Part shown: in pieces, positions 44,363-53,693 of the stretch
Position numbering within the stretch: the first letter of the stretch is position 1
How the letters are laid out: each line of letters begins with the position of its first letter
Assembly: GCF_900155425.1 (NCBI RefSeq)
Contig: NZ_LT700192.1
Span: forward strand, 272,215-336,214
Direction of reading: 5' to 3'
Source of the DNA: Parabacteroides massiliensis
Lineage (GTDB): Bacteria > Bacteroidota > Bacteroidia > Bacteroidales > Tannerellaceae
DNA: 64,000 bases
Translations under genes and position numbers: made by a program
Notes under the pieces: generated by a model
The model's input: only the letters and a program-made list of their open reading frames with translations
What the model was told of the DNA's origin: nothing
The model's database searches: none

Positions 44363-44954
44363 ATCTATATAATCTATTGATTTTCTTAACTATACAAAGA
44401 TAACTATATCTACTGAGGATCAGAAATTATCCGGTCTTAATATAATTCTAAACCTTCAAACCATACTATTCCATTATAGCGGCCACTATAAGAATGGTAA
44501 TGATACCCAAAAAGAAGGGTATTACTAACAATTCAACCTGAAAAAATCAAATTTGAAAAATTGTTGACAATGATACAGTTGGTCATGACCTTCCACTTTT
44601 AACATTTAGCTTGAATGGGAATGTAATGAATTCGGAAATCACAAGTTTGCATAGATGGATATATATGCGGTATAAACATACAGATAAGGGAAAAGGGAAC
44701 GTGGGTGCGTTCCCGGAAGTGGTGGAGGAGATTCTGTTTCTTGCTTGAGAGGAAGAAAGCGCTTAAATAGAATCAGAAGAGAGCAAAAAGAAATTAAATA
44801 AAGAAAAAGGGGAGAAGAGTAATCTATTAAAAAGGGTTCCAATCCATAAATCCAAATTTCAAGGGGGAAATCTAATTTGTGAACCGCAAAAATGGCAAAA
44901 GACAGCGTCCGGAATTTGCATCCAATCCCGTACACTGTCCTCTGTCCTATTCAT
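44363..44954. other. 592-bp stretch without a supported gene
   Basis: One minus-strand open frame (44639-44935) has Pro- and Phe-rich, low-complexity content and no start signal or partner; I do not accept it. The region otherwise shows nothing but the promoter side of the gene at 43949. Confidence 0.4.
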
Positions 44955-45383
44955 TCAGCCTTTCCTGAACAGTTGGGATGTCCGGAAGATGGCCCTTACA
45001 TTATTGGGAGGGAGAATCAGGTTGTTAAGCGGTAATCCTATAGTCTTGGCGAAAACTACACCTCTGACGGAACCGTATGCCAGTGAGGCGAACTGTGCAA
45101 GCAAATCAGCCGGGGCAATAAGGCCTTCGTGACTTTTCATCGCTTCTGCCGAGTCGGGCTCTATACCAAAATAAGATGCTAAATCCGCTTTCAGCAGGAT
45201 ACCGTTTTCTTTTGACAGAGTAACGGACACTGTGCAGCACATCACATTCTCCTCAAAATCATAAGAGAACCGGAATTTGTTTGCGACTTCAATGTCTTGT
45301 CCATCGTCCATATAGTTCTCAACAAATGTGGCAAACTGGATGAGATCCATGTTGATGAACTGGTATAATATCTCTTTGTGCAT
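44955..45383 (-). CDS. SecB-like chaperone
   Basis: The start at 45383 (MHKEILYQFINMDLIQFATF) overlaps the HTH gene stop (TGATATG), giving 142 residues. A longer upstream reading is out of frame with the HTH gene and should be ignored. The beta-rich core (FRFSYDFEENVMCCTVSVTL) and the end SLAYGSVRGVVFAKTIGLPL followed by ILPPNNVRAIF match the SecB end pattern (YAR...PPL.L.P.N). SecB-like proteins coupled to an HTH antitoxin form toxin-antitoxin-chaperone modules, where the chaperone protects the antitoxin. Order here (broken gene, HTH, SecB-like) fits that plan. Confidence 0.65.
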   Translation of the reverse strand: MHKEILYQFINMDLIQFATFVENYMDDGQDIEVANKFRFSYDFEENVMCCTVSVTLSKENGILLKADLASYFGIEPDSAEAMKSHEGLIAPADLLAQFASLAYGSVRGVVFAKTIGLPLNNLILPPNNVRAIFRTSQLFRKG

Positions 45384-45384
45384 A

Positions 45385-45843
45385 TCAGGAGAACATTGTA
45401 TGTGCGACAATGGATGAATAGGGGACGGAACGTCTTCTTGCTGTGGTAGCGGCAGTGGCACCCTCGGCATATCGGTTCGTGGTGAATGGGCGGCAGACAG
45501 TCCTGCTCTCGTATTCCACAACCGGATGATTGTCTTCCATAGTAACTTCAATCAGACTATGACCAATGGCATTCTCTATCTTGCTGATTGTCTTCAATCC
45601 GAGGTTTTCCTTACCGCTGAGAATTTTGGTCACCTGGGCGGGTGTCACTCCCATCCGTTCGGCCAGTTCACTTTGGAGGATGCCTTCAGTCCGGAGAATA
45701 CGGCGTAACTTCAATGCCAGTCTTTCGGAGACGGCAAGCCATTCACGGTTTTCCTTGCGGAATTCGATGTCCTTCTTTTCCTCGTCTGTCATCGGGCGGG
45801 ACATCTGCTTGAGTTTCTCTACATTGAATTTCATATCTTCCAT
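45385..45843 (-). CDS. XRE-type HTH protein with C-terminal extension, candidate antitoxin
   Basis: The 152-residue protein has an N-terminal helical region and an XRE helix-turn-helix (QSELAERMGVTPAQVTKILS, about 77-96, then GLKTISKIENAIG). After residue 110 a basic, flexible tail follows (VEYESRTVCRPFTTNRYAEG and on). In TAC systems such an extension is the chaperone-addiction segment of a HigA-like antitoxin. It is coupled to the SecB-like gene through TGATATG and starts 2 bp after the upstream gene ends. Role inferred from context. Confidence 0.8.
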   Translation of the reverse strand: MEDMKFNVEKLKQMSRPMTDEEKKDIEFRKENREWLAVSERLALKLRRILRTEGILQSELAERMGVTPAQVTKILSGKENLGLKTISKIENAIGHSLIEVTMEDNHPVVEYESRTVCRPFTTNRYAEGATAATTARRRSVPYSSIVAHTMFS

Positions 45844-45845
45844 TT

Positions 45846-46436
45846 TTATATGTCTGCACTGTCTTCAATGCCGTTCGCTTTCAGATAGTTCAGTACGTTG
45901 TCTATTTTGTTGAACACCTTGTCTTTCAGTACCGGGGAATTCTGTATGGTATCTCCCAGCTTGATTCCTCCATATACTATCAGATAACAGTTTGGTCCCA
46001 GTTTTATCGCATACAAGCGGAGCAACGACGGGCGGTTTGTGCCATACGACTTCATGGGTTCCAAAGTCCACAGACATTTGTATTTGCCATCCAGGAAGTG
46101 GAAATATTCATCAAAACTAGGCTTTTCGCCCACTTTCATGTTGGAAACAAGTTCTTCAATATATTCTTCCAGCTCTTCCGCTTCATCAAGGATCTTTTGG
46201 GCGGATGCTTCAGGTTCATTGGGGTCTAATCCTGCATCTTTTCAGAAAGGGGTGTCTATATGGACTGCATTATCCGTGAAAAACTTCTCCAGATAATCGA
46301 GGTCGTGCCATTCCTTGAACACACGGACATATTCATTCAGGTCTTCTTCATCAAACTGTATGCTGTACAGCCAATTCTCATATATTTCAACAATCTCCAA
46401 GATTATTCTACTTTTAAGTTGATTGAATTTATGCAA
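45846..46436 (-). pseudogene. Candidate toxin gene of the HTH/SecB-like module, broken by TGA
   Basis: From ATG at 46436 the frame reads MHKFNQLKSRIILEIVEIYE and on to HIDTPF, then TGA at 46242-46244. It continues open in the same frame for 132 codons (KDAGLDPNEPEASAQKILDE, then SNMKVGEKPSFDEYFHFLDG and IKLGPNCYLIVYGGIKLG) to a stop at 45846. Without the TGA, which could be a former TGG or CGA, it would encode 196 residues. I know no named family. Position and coupling to the HTH gene suggest the toxin or effector partner. Confidence 0.75.
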
Positions 46437-46628
46437 AAGTAAATATTTTATCGGAATATACCAAATAAAGCCCGGAGCAATTTACCTGTGGGTAAAACAT
46501 TGAAAAATGTTCCGACGGGAATGAATCTGTTACTGTAACTATTACAGCTTTATTCAAAGCTGTTTTATAACTAGGGCTATAGATGCAGTTCTGGTTTTAT
46601 GGTATCGGATGATGAATGTCGGGAATAT

Positions 46629-47054
46629 TCAAGGGATACACCTTATCGGTAGAATAATAGTACCATTTATTTTTTGTATTGTACTTCGCAAAATTGCCTC
46701 TTGAAATAAATTAGTCCGAAAAATGGAGAAATGCGAGCGAAAAAAAAGATACAAATCTATTTCCAGAAAAAAAAAATAATTATTTTGTTTCCTTTTCCTT
46801 TCGTTTCTTTCTTCTGATTTTAAAATAAACAGAACGCCTAGTAAACCGAAAGGAAGAACAATAACTAAATTTACTAGAAGTGCTATGGATACACATGTAC
46901 CAACATGCATAAATGCTGTTGAAAAACTATCAAAGAATGAAAAAAGTATAGCTAAGAATGTTCCTATAATAGTTATTGCTATGCCTATGCAAATCAGATG
47001 TAATATATCTAAAATTAAATCTTTAATGCAGTATATATAATCTTCCTTGTCCAT
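46629..47054 (-). CDS. Small membrane protein of unknown function
   Basis: The 141-residue protein has two clear hydrophobic segments (ILHLICIGIAITIIGTFLAI and VSIALLVNLVIVLPFGLLGV) followed by a charged stretch (KSEERNERKRKQNN). The C-terminal 45 residues look unlike the rest, after an A/T-rich homopolymer run, and may result from a frameshift. No family recognised. Confidence 0.4.
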   Translation of the reverse strand: MDKEDYIYCIKDLILDILHLICIGIAITIIGTFLAILFSFFDSFSTAFMHVGTCVSIALLVNLVIVLPFGLLGVLFILKSEERNERKRKQNNYFFFLEIDLYLFFRSHFSIFRTNLFQEAILRSTIQKINGTIILPIRCIP

Positions 47055-47250
47055 ATCTAAGTTCTTAAGATACTAATTATTAATAAATTTTTAATGTTCA
47101 AATATAGTAATTTCGGTTAGTTGGTGTATTTATTAATTTTTAAAAATAACATAATTTATATATTAACGCAATTACTCTGTCAGTCTGCATATGATAATTA
47201 ATAAAGGTTCTTACACCCAAAGGGACAGATTCAAAATATGAGGACAACAC

Positions 47251-47294
47251 AAAGAGTCATATTTCTCTTAAGTCGAAAGTGAATATGACTCTTT
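47251..47294 (-). terminator. Hairpin terminator candidate
   Basis: AAAGAGTCATATT (47251-47263) and AATATGACTCTTT (47282-47294) are a perfect 13-bp inverted repeat, 45 bp downstream of the small gene ending at 47339. The symmetry could serve either strand. Confidence 0.6.
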
Positions 47295-47338
47295 ATATTT
47301 GCAGTCATATTTTATAGAAATTTTATCATTTCTTTCCC

Positions 47339-47524
47339 TCATTTGGCTACGATATGAGCAACCATATTTCCGTCAAATGCTAACCTGTGAGTTTGATCAG
47401 AACAGATGCCATAGTCCTCACCGATTTCGTCGTTCCATCCATTTTCTTCGATGGCCTTGTTCGCTTCCAATTCCCAATCTTCATGAGAATTGATAAAATC
47501 TCTAAGTTTCTCTAATGTATTCAT
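47339..47524 (-). CDS. Small acidic protein of unknown function
   Basis: The 61-residue product (MNTLEKLRDFINSHEDWELE, then GWNDEIGEDYGICSDQTHRL) is soluble and acidic. It lies 53 bp downstream of the sliding clamp gene on the same strand. No family recognised. Confidence 0.5.
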   Translation of the reverse strand: MNTLEKLRDFINSHEDWELEANKAIEENGWNDEIGEDYGICSDQTHRLAFDGNMVAHIVAK

Positions 47525-47577
47525 GATTTTAAACTATTTGTGTTTGCCGGGAACCCGCCTGGCACGGTTTTGGTTAT

Positions 47578-48702
47578 TCACGCCATTGGCATAAGCAAGA
47601 AACTCATTTCAGTTTCCTGTTCTTGTTTTTCGGGAATAAGGATGAATGGTTTCGTAGGGTCGTTGAATCTTATCACAACGGTGTCGTCATTGATCGTTTT
47701 CAATATATTCAAAAGATTATTACCGTTGAGATATACTGTTGTTTCCGGACCGTCGTAATTAACGGGCATGTTTTCAGTTGAAGAACACTGGAAATCCATA
47801 TTCTCGCCACACATGATCAGCTCGTTTTTGCGGATCGTAATTGCCATTCTACTATACACGTTGCTAAATATCAGACACCGTTTAAGTACCGAAATCATCC
47901 CCTGTCTGTCCACGGTCATCTCACATGATGTGGATGGCGGCCAAATGCCTCTATAATTGGGATATTTCCCATCAATCAATCTGGCAGTAATGGTGTATCC
48001 ATTCGAATCAAATTGCACATTTCTGCTGTCGAATTTTATTGTACAGATGTCATCAGATCCTTTTTTGGACAAGTTGGCTATGATACCTGCTGTTTTGGAA
48101 CTGATAATAAATCCATTATCTGCTAATTCCTCATTTAGCTGGTGGCTAAACTGACTCAACACATGACCGTCTGTAGACACCATATCCAATCCGGTGTTGT
48201 TATGAACATTGAAATGGATTCCTCCCAGTACAGGACGAAGTTCCGCAGCTTTCATATCAACGAACTGGGTAAGCAGTGAACAAGCATGGGTGATTACAGA
48301 TGCGGATAATATGATTTCCTCTGTTTCTTCACTCAAGTTGGGTAGTGACGGATAATCACGCATTTCCGGATGCAGAGGAATAGAGAACTTGCCTTGTGGA
48401 TAATATATCACGAATTCTGAATCCAACAGATCCAAAGTAAGCTGGCAATCCAGGAGTTCTTTCAACCCATTCAGAAGCTGCCATGATGAAAGGTAGAATA
48501 TGTAGCAATTATCCTGAGGCTCATCTAAAGGGAGCGTTGTCTGGATGAATATCTCGGAATCCGATCCGGTTACTTCCAACTCGTCCTTTGACAATTTCAA
48601 CATAAAATATCCCAATGCCGGAGACACGTTCCGGTTTGAGACCACTCTACCCACGGACTGTAGTCCGTCATAGAACCTTTTTGCGTTTATCTTTATTTTC
48701 AT
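47578..48702 (-). CDS. dnaN: DNA polymerase III beta subunit (sliding clamp) paralogue
   Basis: The 374-residue protein has the three-domain clamp layout. It shows KINAKRFYDGLQSVGRVVSN at the start, LRPVLGGIHFNV and MVSTDGHVLSQFSHQ in domain two, and YTITARLIDGKYPNYRGI in the third, ending FLLMPMA, which recalls the MPMR-type end of bacterial clamps. It clamps polymerase on DNA. Its location among decayed mobile genes, with no replication genes, shows that it is an accessory copy carried by an element, perhaps a large plasmid or phage. Confidence 0.85.
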   Translation of the reverse strand: MKIKINAKRFYDGLQSVGRVVSNRNVSPALGYFMLKLSKDELEVTGSDSEIFIQTTLPLDEPQDNCYIFYLSSWQLLNGLKELLDCQLTLDLLDSEFVIYYPQGKFSIPLHPEMRDYPSLPNLSEETEEIILSASVITHACSLLTQFVDMKAAELRPVLGGIHFNVHNNTGLDMVSTDGHVLSQFSHQLNEELADNGFIISSKTAGIIANLSKKGSDDICTIKFDSRNVQFDSNGYTITARLIDGKYPNYRGIWPPSTSCEMTVDRQGMISVLKRCLIFSNVYSRMAITIRKNELIMCGENMDFQCSSTENMPVNYDGPETTVYLNGNNLLNILKTINDDTVVIRFNDPTKPFILIPEKQEQETEMSFLLMPMA

Positions 48703-48912
48703 GCCTTAAATATTATCTAATGCAAAGATAATCAATTGTTTCCCGTTCTCACAAGTAATTAGCAAATATACAGATCCGGTCCATGGAATCTACATCTTCA
48801 TTTAAGCGTGCCCCATATACGATAATCGCAATTAGCAGACCAGGGTGGGGCTGCGTATGCAATCAGTGGAGGGTAGGATAGGGCCGGGGACATGGCAGCC
48901 CCGGCATATCGT

Positions 48913-49527
48913 TTAGTCGCAAAATGTGTATTTCGCAATATAGCGTGGATATGCAAGAATATGCTTATTAGTCCCAATACCGAAATGACACTCTTCAAGC
49001 ACCTCTATCAGTTCCAAAAGCCCCATGTGGCTCAATATTTTCTGTATTTTCTCTTTACTGACCTGTACACAGTTTGGTTCCACGAAGAATGTGTGATTGT
49101 GAGAGTCCTTTATCTTTGCCATATATTCAACTGACTCTGTCTCTTCCGGATTGTCGGGTAGTGCCACTATATTAATTAGAGTAGCATCCGTTGTCGCCTG
49201 TTCCCCTGTCACGTTACAGGGAACGGAAAGATTGAAATCCAGAGTCGAACCGATCCACTTGTCGGGAGTATAGATTTCACCGGATTCATCTAACATGCTG
49301 ATGACGGCATCCCGTACCTTATCTTTCAGCTCGGATGGCATATCAATTAGTGTCAACATATTACGGCTGGTCAGTTGACCTTCTGCATAGTCACGGCTAC
49401 AGAATTGGATGCCTTTCTCTAAGGAAAAGTCAATGTAGTTTTCCCAGTACCGGTTTTCTTTGCGATTGCCGGTCGTGGAAATGTTGAATTCTGTACTGTA
49501 CGTGAATGAAGTATTACTATTTTTCAT
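48913..49527 (-). CDS. Protein of unknown function, paralogue 1
   Basis: The 204-residue soluble protein shares the order of blocks with the next gene (49639): NYIDFSLEKGIQFCSRDYAE, then WIGSTLDFNLSVPC, DATLINIVALPD, VEPNCVQVSKEKI and LEECHFG. The shared WIGS, DATLINI, PNCVQV and SHFG/CHFG words indicate duplication from a common ancestor. No family recognised. Confidence 0.65.
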   Translation of the reverse strand: MKNSNTSFTYSTEFNISTTGNRKENRYWENYIDFSLEKGIQFCSRDYAEGQLTSRNMLTLIDMPSELKDKVRDAVISMLDESGEIYTPDKWIGSTLDFNLSVPCNVTGEQATTDATLINIVALPDNPEETESVEYMAKIKDSHNHTFFVEPNCVQVSKEKIQKILSHMGLLELIEVLEECHFGIGTNKHILAYPRYIAKYTFCD

Positions 49528-49638
49528 AATGTTTTGGTTAAGAGTGATTTATATTTACTTGCAAAGGTAACTATTAAAAATCGAGTAACCAACCAATTAT
49601 CCGAATTTTGAATGCCAAAATAGAAATATAAGTTGGGG

Positions 49639-50328
49639 CTATGCTGCTTCCTGCTCTTTCTCCTGTTCGACCTGCCATCCCCATTTGTACTCTTTCAGGT
49701 CGATTTTCTCGTTGCCTCTGGTATATTTGGCAATTAGTTCGATAAAATGAAACAAATGGCGGTTGTATGGCGCATAATTCCAGTGTCCGAAGTGGCTTTC
49801 ATCAAGAATATCCACTAGTTCTTTAAGCGTCATCCGGTTCAGAAGGGCTGATATTGTGTCTTTGTCTACCTGCACGCAGTTAGGTGACACATAATATTTC
49901 AGACCGTCTGAGCCTACAATGAATGCTTTATAAATCTCTCTGTTGTATCTGTCATGCTTGGATGCGATATTGATAAGGGTGGCATCGCCTCTGAATTTAC
50001 GGCTCCGTACAATCTTGCATGGCAGACCTAAGTTGTAGCATGTAGATGATCCGATCCACATGGATGCTTCGAACACCTTTCCGATTTGCATCAGGATTGT
50101 GATAACAGATGCACGGATATGATCAACCATATCAGCCGGAATATCTTTGAACGGTCGGATGTCAGCACGATTAACCGGAACACCATAGGTGTAGTCATGG
50201 CTGTCATACACAACTCCTTTCTCGGTAGAGTAGTCGATGTAGTCATCCCAGTCATGATCATGGTCGCCGTGACCTACAGTTGAAAGATTATATACCATGT
50301 CGTTCGGAAGAGAAGTAGCTGCTGCCAT
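49639..50328 (-). CDS. Protein of unknown function, paralogue 2
   Basis: The 229-residue protein is a diverged duplicate of the neighbour at 48913. It has DYIDYSTEKGVVYDSHDYTY, MWIGSSTCYNLGLPC, GDATLINIASKHD, VSPNCVQVDKDTI and ILDESHFGHW. The N terminus has a His/Asp-rich run (GHGDHDHDWDD) and the C terminus ends EQEKEQEAA. It lies upstream on the same strand, 111 bp away. Function unknown. Confidence 0.65.
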   Translation of the reverse strand: MAAATSLPNDMVYNLSTVGHGDHDHDWDDYIDYSTEKGVVYDSHDYTYGVPVNRADIRPFKDIPADMVDHIRASVITILMQIGKVFEASMWIGSSTCYNLGLPCKIVRSRKFRGDATLINIASKHDRYNREIYKAFIVGSDGLKYYVSPNCVQVDKDTISALLNRMTLKELVDILDESHFGHWNYAPYNRHLFHFIELIAKYTRGNEKIDLKEYKWGWQVEQEKEQEAA

Positions 50329-51062
50329 ATCTAAAAGGATTAAGGGTTAAATACTTGATTTCGATACACAAAAATACCCATTATCAACGAGATAGAAAAG
50401 ATACTTAATCAGTATATATCCGGCAGGGTGGGTCCCGACTTTGCCAATGAAGCGGATAAGACTAGCTGTTGGTATAAAGGAGGAAGCCGTGTATCGGTTT
50501 CCGTGGGAAAAGATAATAAAAAAACGCCACGTCAGGCGGTTCCCTCAATCTTAGTCGCAATCAATATATGCATGAAACGGTACCATTTATAATAGTGCAG
50601 TATGGCGACCGTAATCACCAAGTGCACTTCAATCTATGGTTATGCAAACTTATATAAGAATTGGAATTTATAAGCGTATCTAATAAAAAATAAACTCACG
50701 TCATTTTATATATAGAGGAAATATACTCATTTCCCTTATAACTGTCAAAAGATGATTTGATTATTTTTCTTGTATTTCAAATAAATACGGAAAGCTCATA
50801 TTTTTTGATGTGTTTTTCATTATATTCCTTGCTATTTTAAAAATATAAAATTACAATAATCTAATAATACAGGTAACTAATTGTCCAAACATATAATTAC
50901 CTAAAACTATAAAATATCAAAACTCTGAATTCATGGAACTGATTATTCATTTAGAGTAAAAAAGGATAGATGATCCGGAACCCCAATCGATTCATCTATC
51001 CTCTTAGAAAATGCATATGTGAGAGAGGGTTGTTATTGTACCTTACTATGCTTCTATTTGTT
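50329..51062. other. 734-bp stretch without a gene
   Basis: AT-rich DNA with many stops on both strands. No RNA gene or notable repeat was recognised. Confidence 0.4.
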
Positions 51063-51672
51063 CTATGATTGGAGTTTGTTGTATTCATCCATGTTTCTTT
51101 GGTTGCTCTCGACAAGCAACCTTGCCTGTTCATCCCGTTCTTCCAGTAGCAATGACAATAGCTCCATTCCTCTATCAGAACTGTTGGCATAGTCTTGTTG
51201 TCTGGACGGTTCATGCAAGAGTGAACCATAGCACAACTGTTCCTTTGGGTCAATCATGATTATTATGACCTCTTTTGAACTTTTCTCATATAATATGGAT
51301 GTAATCATGGAATCAACCAGTATCGTTTCCCCTGTGTTTGCCTTTCCATAGATTATCTTTACAGGTCGTTTGTGGAGCTCAAACAGGCAGACGCTGTCAT
51401 CATCACCCTTCCCCAGAACAATTGGCAAATCATAGTGTGATAGCTGAAACTCTTCAGGGGAAAGAAGTGATCTCAGAGAGATAAACTTTCTTTTTTATGT
51501 CTTTGAGAGTGTCCAAAGAGAAATTTGGCTCAAGTCCTGCGTACTCCGTTTCCGATACTTGTCCGTCATGATTAGGGGAGTCTTTCCCTAAGCTTTCATC
51601 ACTTGTGTCTACTATATCACCGCTTAAACCCGTTATGAATCTCTTGAATAAATCATTTATAATCTTTATCAT
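51063..51672 (-). pseudogene. FtsK/SpoIIIE-like fragment, frameshifted, with altered Walker A
   Basis: The upstream frame (51672-51454) starts MIKIINDLFKRFITGLSGDI and ends at TSFP then TGA. The downstream frame carries PEEFQLSHYDLPIVLGKGDD, IYGKANTGETILVDSMITSI, VIIIMIDPKEQ and LLVESNQRNMDEYN. This is the start of an FtsK/SpoIIIE ATPase: LGKD, Walker A and IMIDPK. In Walker A the Lys is replaced (GET instead of GKS or GKT). The frames join through a one-base shift in the TTCCCCTG run near 51457. The protein ends abruptly after YNKLQS. Confidence 0.7.
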
Positions 51673-51718
51673 ATGCCGTTTACTTGTTGTGTTACTTTAA
51701 TTCAATTGGTTTTCAGAC

Positions 51719-52546
51719 TCAGCCCACGTGCAATAGCAGTTCTTCCGGCTTGATGTCTGCTTCTACTATTGGTTTGGGATTATTGCCGAGGTGTTGGTGT
51801 CCGATATGATATTTCCCGCATTTGGGACAGACGTAGATTCCCCAATTGACTTTATCCCATGGTTGGTCCTTTTTTACTTTTTTGACGGCCATAACCGCTT
51901 CGTTGTATGAGTCATAACCAACCTTCTTTTTGAACACTATTTTTCCGGTAACCGGATCATACTTTTTTTTCCAGTGGCTTGAGTGTTCCCTTTTCTGGTA
52001 TTTGATATCGTCTATTTGGCCGATATTGAACAGTTGGAATGAAGTGGCGCGGGACATCAGATGACGGTCCATGTTCCCGTTCTGCCGGAAGTCCTCTCTG
52101 TGCTGACGGAAATATGCCTGACACATCCGCTTCTCGACGATCCGGCGTATCTTGCGTGCGCTTTGGCTGTCCTCGATGGTTACGTCCAGATTCCGTAACG
52201 GAGTGCCGTTTTTAAACTTTATCCGTTCGTTGAACAGGACTCTTGTCTCTTACTTGAAACGTTTGTGCTGTCCTATGTCGTTTCTCTTCTTCCATTTATC
52301 CGCTATCTTGTTCAGCAGTGAGTTGATGGTAGAACGGAAGTGTGCGTTCTTGGAAGGATCATTCCCAAGGGCCAAACTTCTGCAGACGGACAGCCGGCTA
52401 GTTAGTTCAGTCTTGCGTGTTCAGTTCTTCCTGATGTATCTGTCTATGATATCCATTTCGGTCTCCAGGTTATACCGGTCCAGTTTTCCGTACTTTGACA
52501 AAGAGTGTTCCCAACGTTTCAATACAATAATGACTTCTGATTTCAT
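51719..52546 (-). pseudogene. Gene of unknown function with zinc-ribbon end, two nonsense codons
   Basis: From ATG at 52546 one frame runs 276 codons to 51719, broken by TGA at 52421-52423 (after DIIDRYIRKN) and TAA at 52250-52252 (after GQHKRFK). The fragments read RWEHSLSKYGKLDRYNLETE, RSTINSLLNKIADKWKKRND and finally YVCPKCGKYHIGHQHLGN, a Cys-x2-Cys/His metal site. The intact last part could be translated from 52126. Probably a decayed phage or plasmid nucleic-acid protein. Confidence 0.7.
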
Positions 52547-52694
52547 GATTCCTGATTTTACAGTTCGACAATTCTGTTTTACTCTCTATACCAGATCACC
52601 GAAAAAGTAAACAGTAATGGGGATCTTTTTTTGTGTGTTTACCTTTTTGGCAATCCGGTATATAGATCCGAAATCAATTTTAATCAGTAGTTAT

Positions 52695-53456
52695 ATGAGT
52701 TTGTTTAAAAAGTTATTTACAGAAAAGATGTTCTTCATTGTTGTAGGAACCTGTGTTTGTGTGTTGGTTGTCTTTTTTACTCTGGGTATCATAGAGGGAG
52801 TTGTCATTGAATCCAATGGCGAGACAAGGTGGGCAGCCTGGAGAAACCGGTTAGAGGAAGTCAACCAAGTCTTGAATAAAGAGAAAGTTGTGTTGTATAC
52901 CGATACTGTCCAAGGCGAGATGTTTGGATTCAAGGATTTGATGGTCATCCCTGTTTTGGAGCTGACGAGAGACTCAACGGGTGAGCACCGCAAGATGCTT
53001 AACTTCCAAATGTATGATGCTGCCCGTGGCATTCAATGCTTGCTGTTCCAGGAACATAGGCATATCTTTGACTCTAGGATGGTGAAAGTGAAGGATGCCG
53101 TTTTATGGATTATGGAATCAGACACGGTTGTCTATCTTTATGACAGCAGAGAGTCACATTACATCGCCTCCAATAAGAATCCAAGATACAGGTTGCTTTA
53201 TCCTTTTTCTAAAAGTGATCTTCTCAAGGATGACGTCGCTGATCCGGATGAAGTTACACCTAAAGAGCAAAAATCTCCTGTGACTTTGCCTGACGTATAT
53301 TGTGATGACAATGTGTACCCGTCCTTTTCTGTTGTCAATGGCCATTTGATCATCTCGGCAGAGTATGTCCGTTATCAAGGCAGAATGCATTGGGCTTATG
53401 ACCTGCAATCCAGAAGAATCATAGCTTTTCCATTGCAGCAAAACACCGGGAACTGA
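52695..53456 (+). CDS. Single-pass membrane protein of unknown function
   Basis: I choose the ATG at 52695 (MSLFKKLFTEKMFFIVVGTC), as it gives a basic start directly followed by one membrane helix; an earlier ATG at 52617 adds 26 hydrophobic residues. The 253-residue protein then has an extracytoplasmic part (VVLYTDTVQGEMFGFKDLMV, then DYDLQSR-type beta content). No family recognised. It is the lone plus-strand gene in this part and ends before a strong terminator at 53548. Confidence 0.6.
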   Translation: MSLFKKLFTEKMFFIVVGTCVCVLVVFFTLGIIEGVVIESNGETRWAAWRNRLEEVNQVLNKEKVVLYTDTVQGEMFGFKDLMVIPVLELTRDSTGEHRKMLNFQMYDAARGIQCLLFQEHRHIFDSRMVKVKDAVLWIMESDTVVYLYDSRESHYIASNKNPRYRLLYPFSKSDLLKDDVADPDEVTPKEQKSPVTLPDVYCDDNVYPSFSVVNGHLIISAEYVRYQGRMHWAYDLQSRRIIAFPLQQNTGN

Positions 53457-53547
53457 GTTAGTGGATATCTGATGTAAATAATCTTGGGGCTGTGTCAAAA
53501 CTAAAATGACTACTCCTCAAAGTTACAGATTATAACTATAATATTTA

Positions 53548-53597
53548 AAAGGGTCGTATCAAACTCTGTATTGAGTAATGATACGGCCCTTTCTTTA
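53548..53597 (+). terminator. Strong terminator
   Basis: AAAGGGTCGTATCA (53548-53561) pairs with TGATACGGCCCTTT (53579-53592) with one mismatch, followed by CTTT. It lies about 90 bp after the plus-strand gene. Confidence 0.8.
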
Positions 53598-53693
53598 GTC
53601 TTTCAAGATGCTCAAATTTCAAATTATAAGTTCATATTTTCAAAAAATGAGTTTTGACACACCTTCGTGAAATATGGTATGTCATTGGGAATG

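Noticed and set aside
44639-44935. 98-codon minus-strand frame
   Set aside because: Phe/Leu/Pro-rich, low-complexity, with no partner and no family. Likely chance.
46242-46244. TGA as a recoded Sec or Trp codon in the putative toxin gene
   Set aside because: No SECIS-like structure, selenium genes or recoding precedent is visible, and several neighbours carry TAA or TAG stops too. Nonsense decay is simpler.
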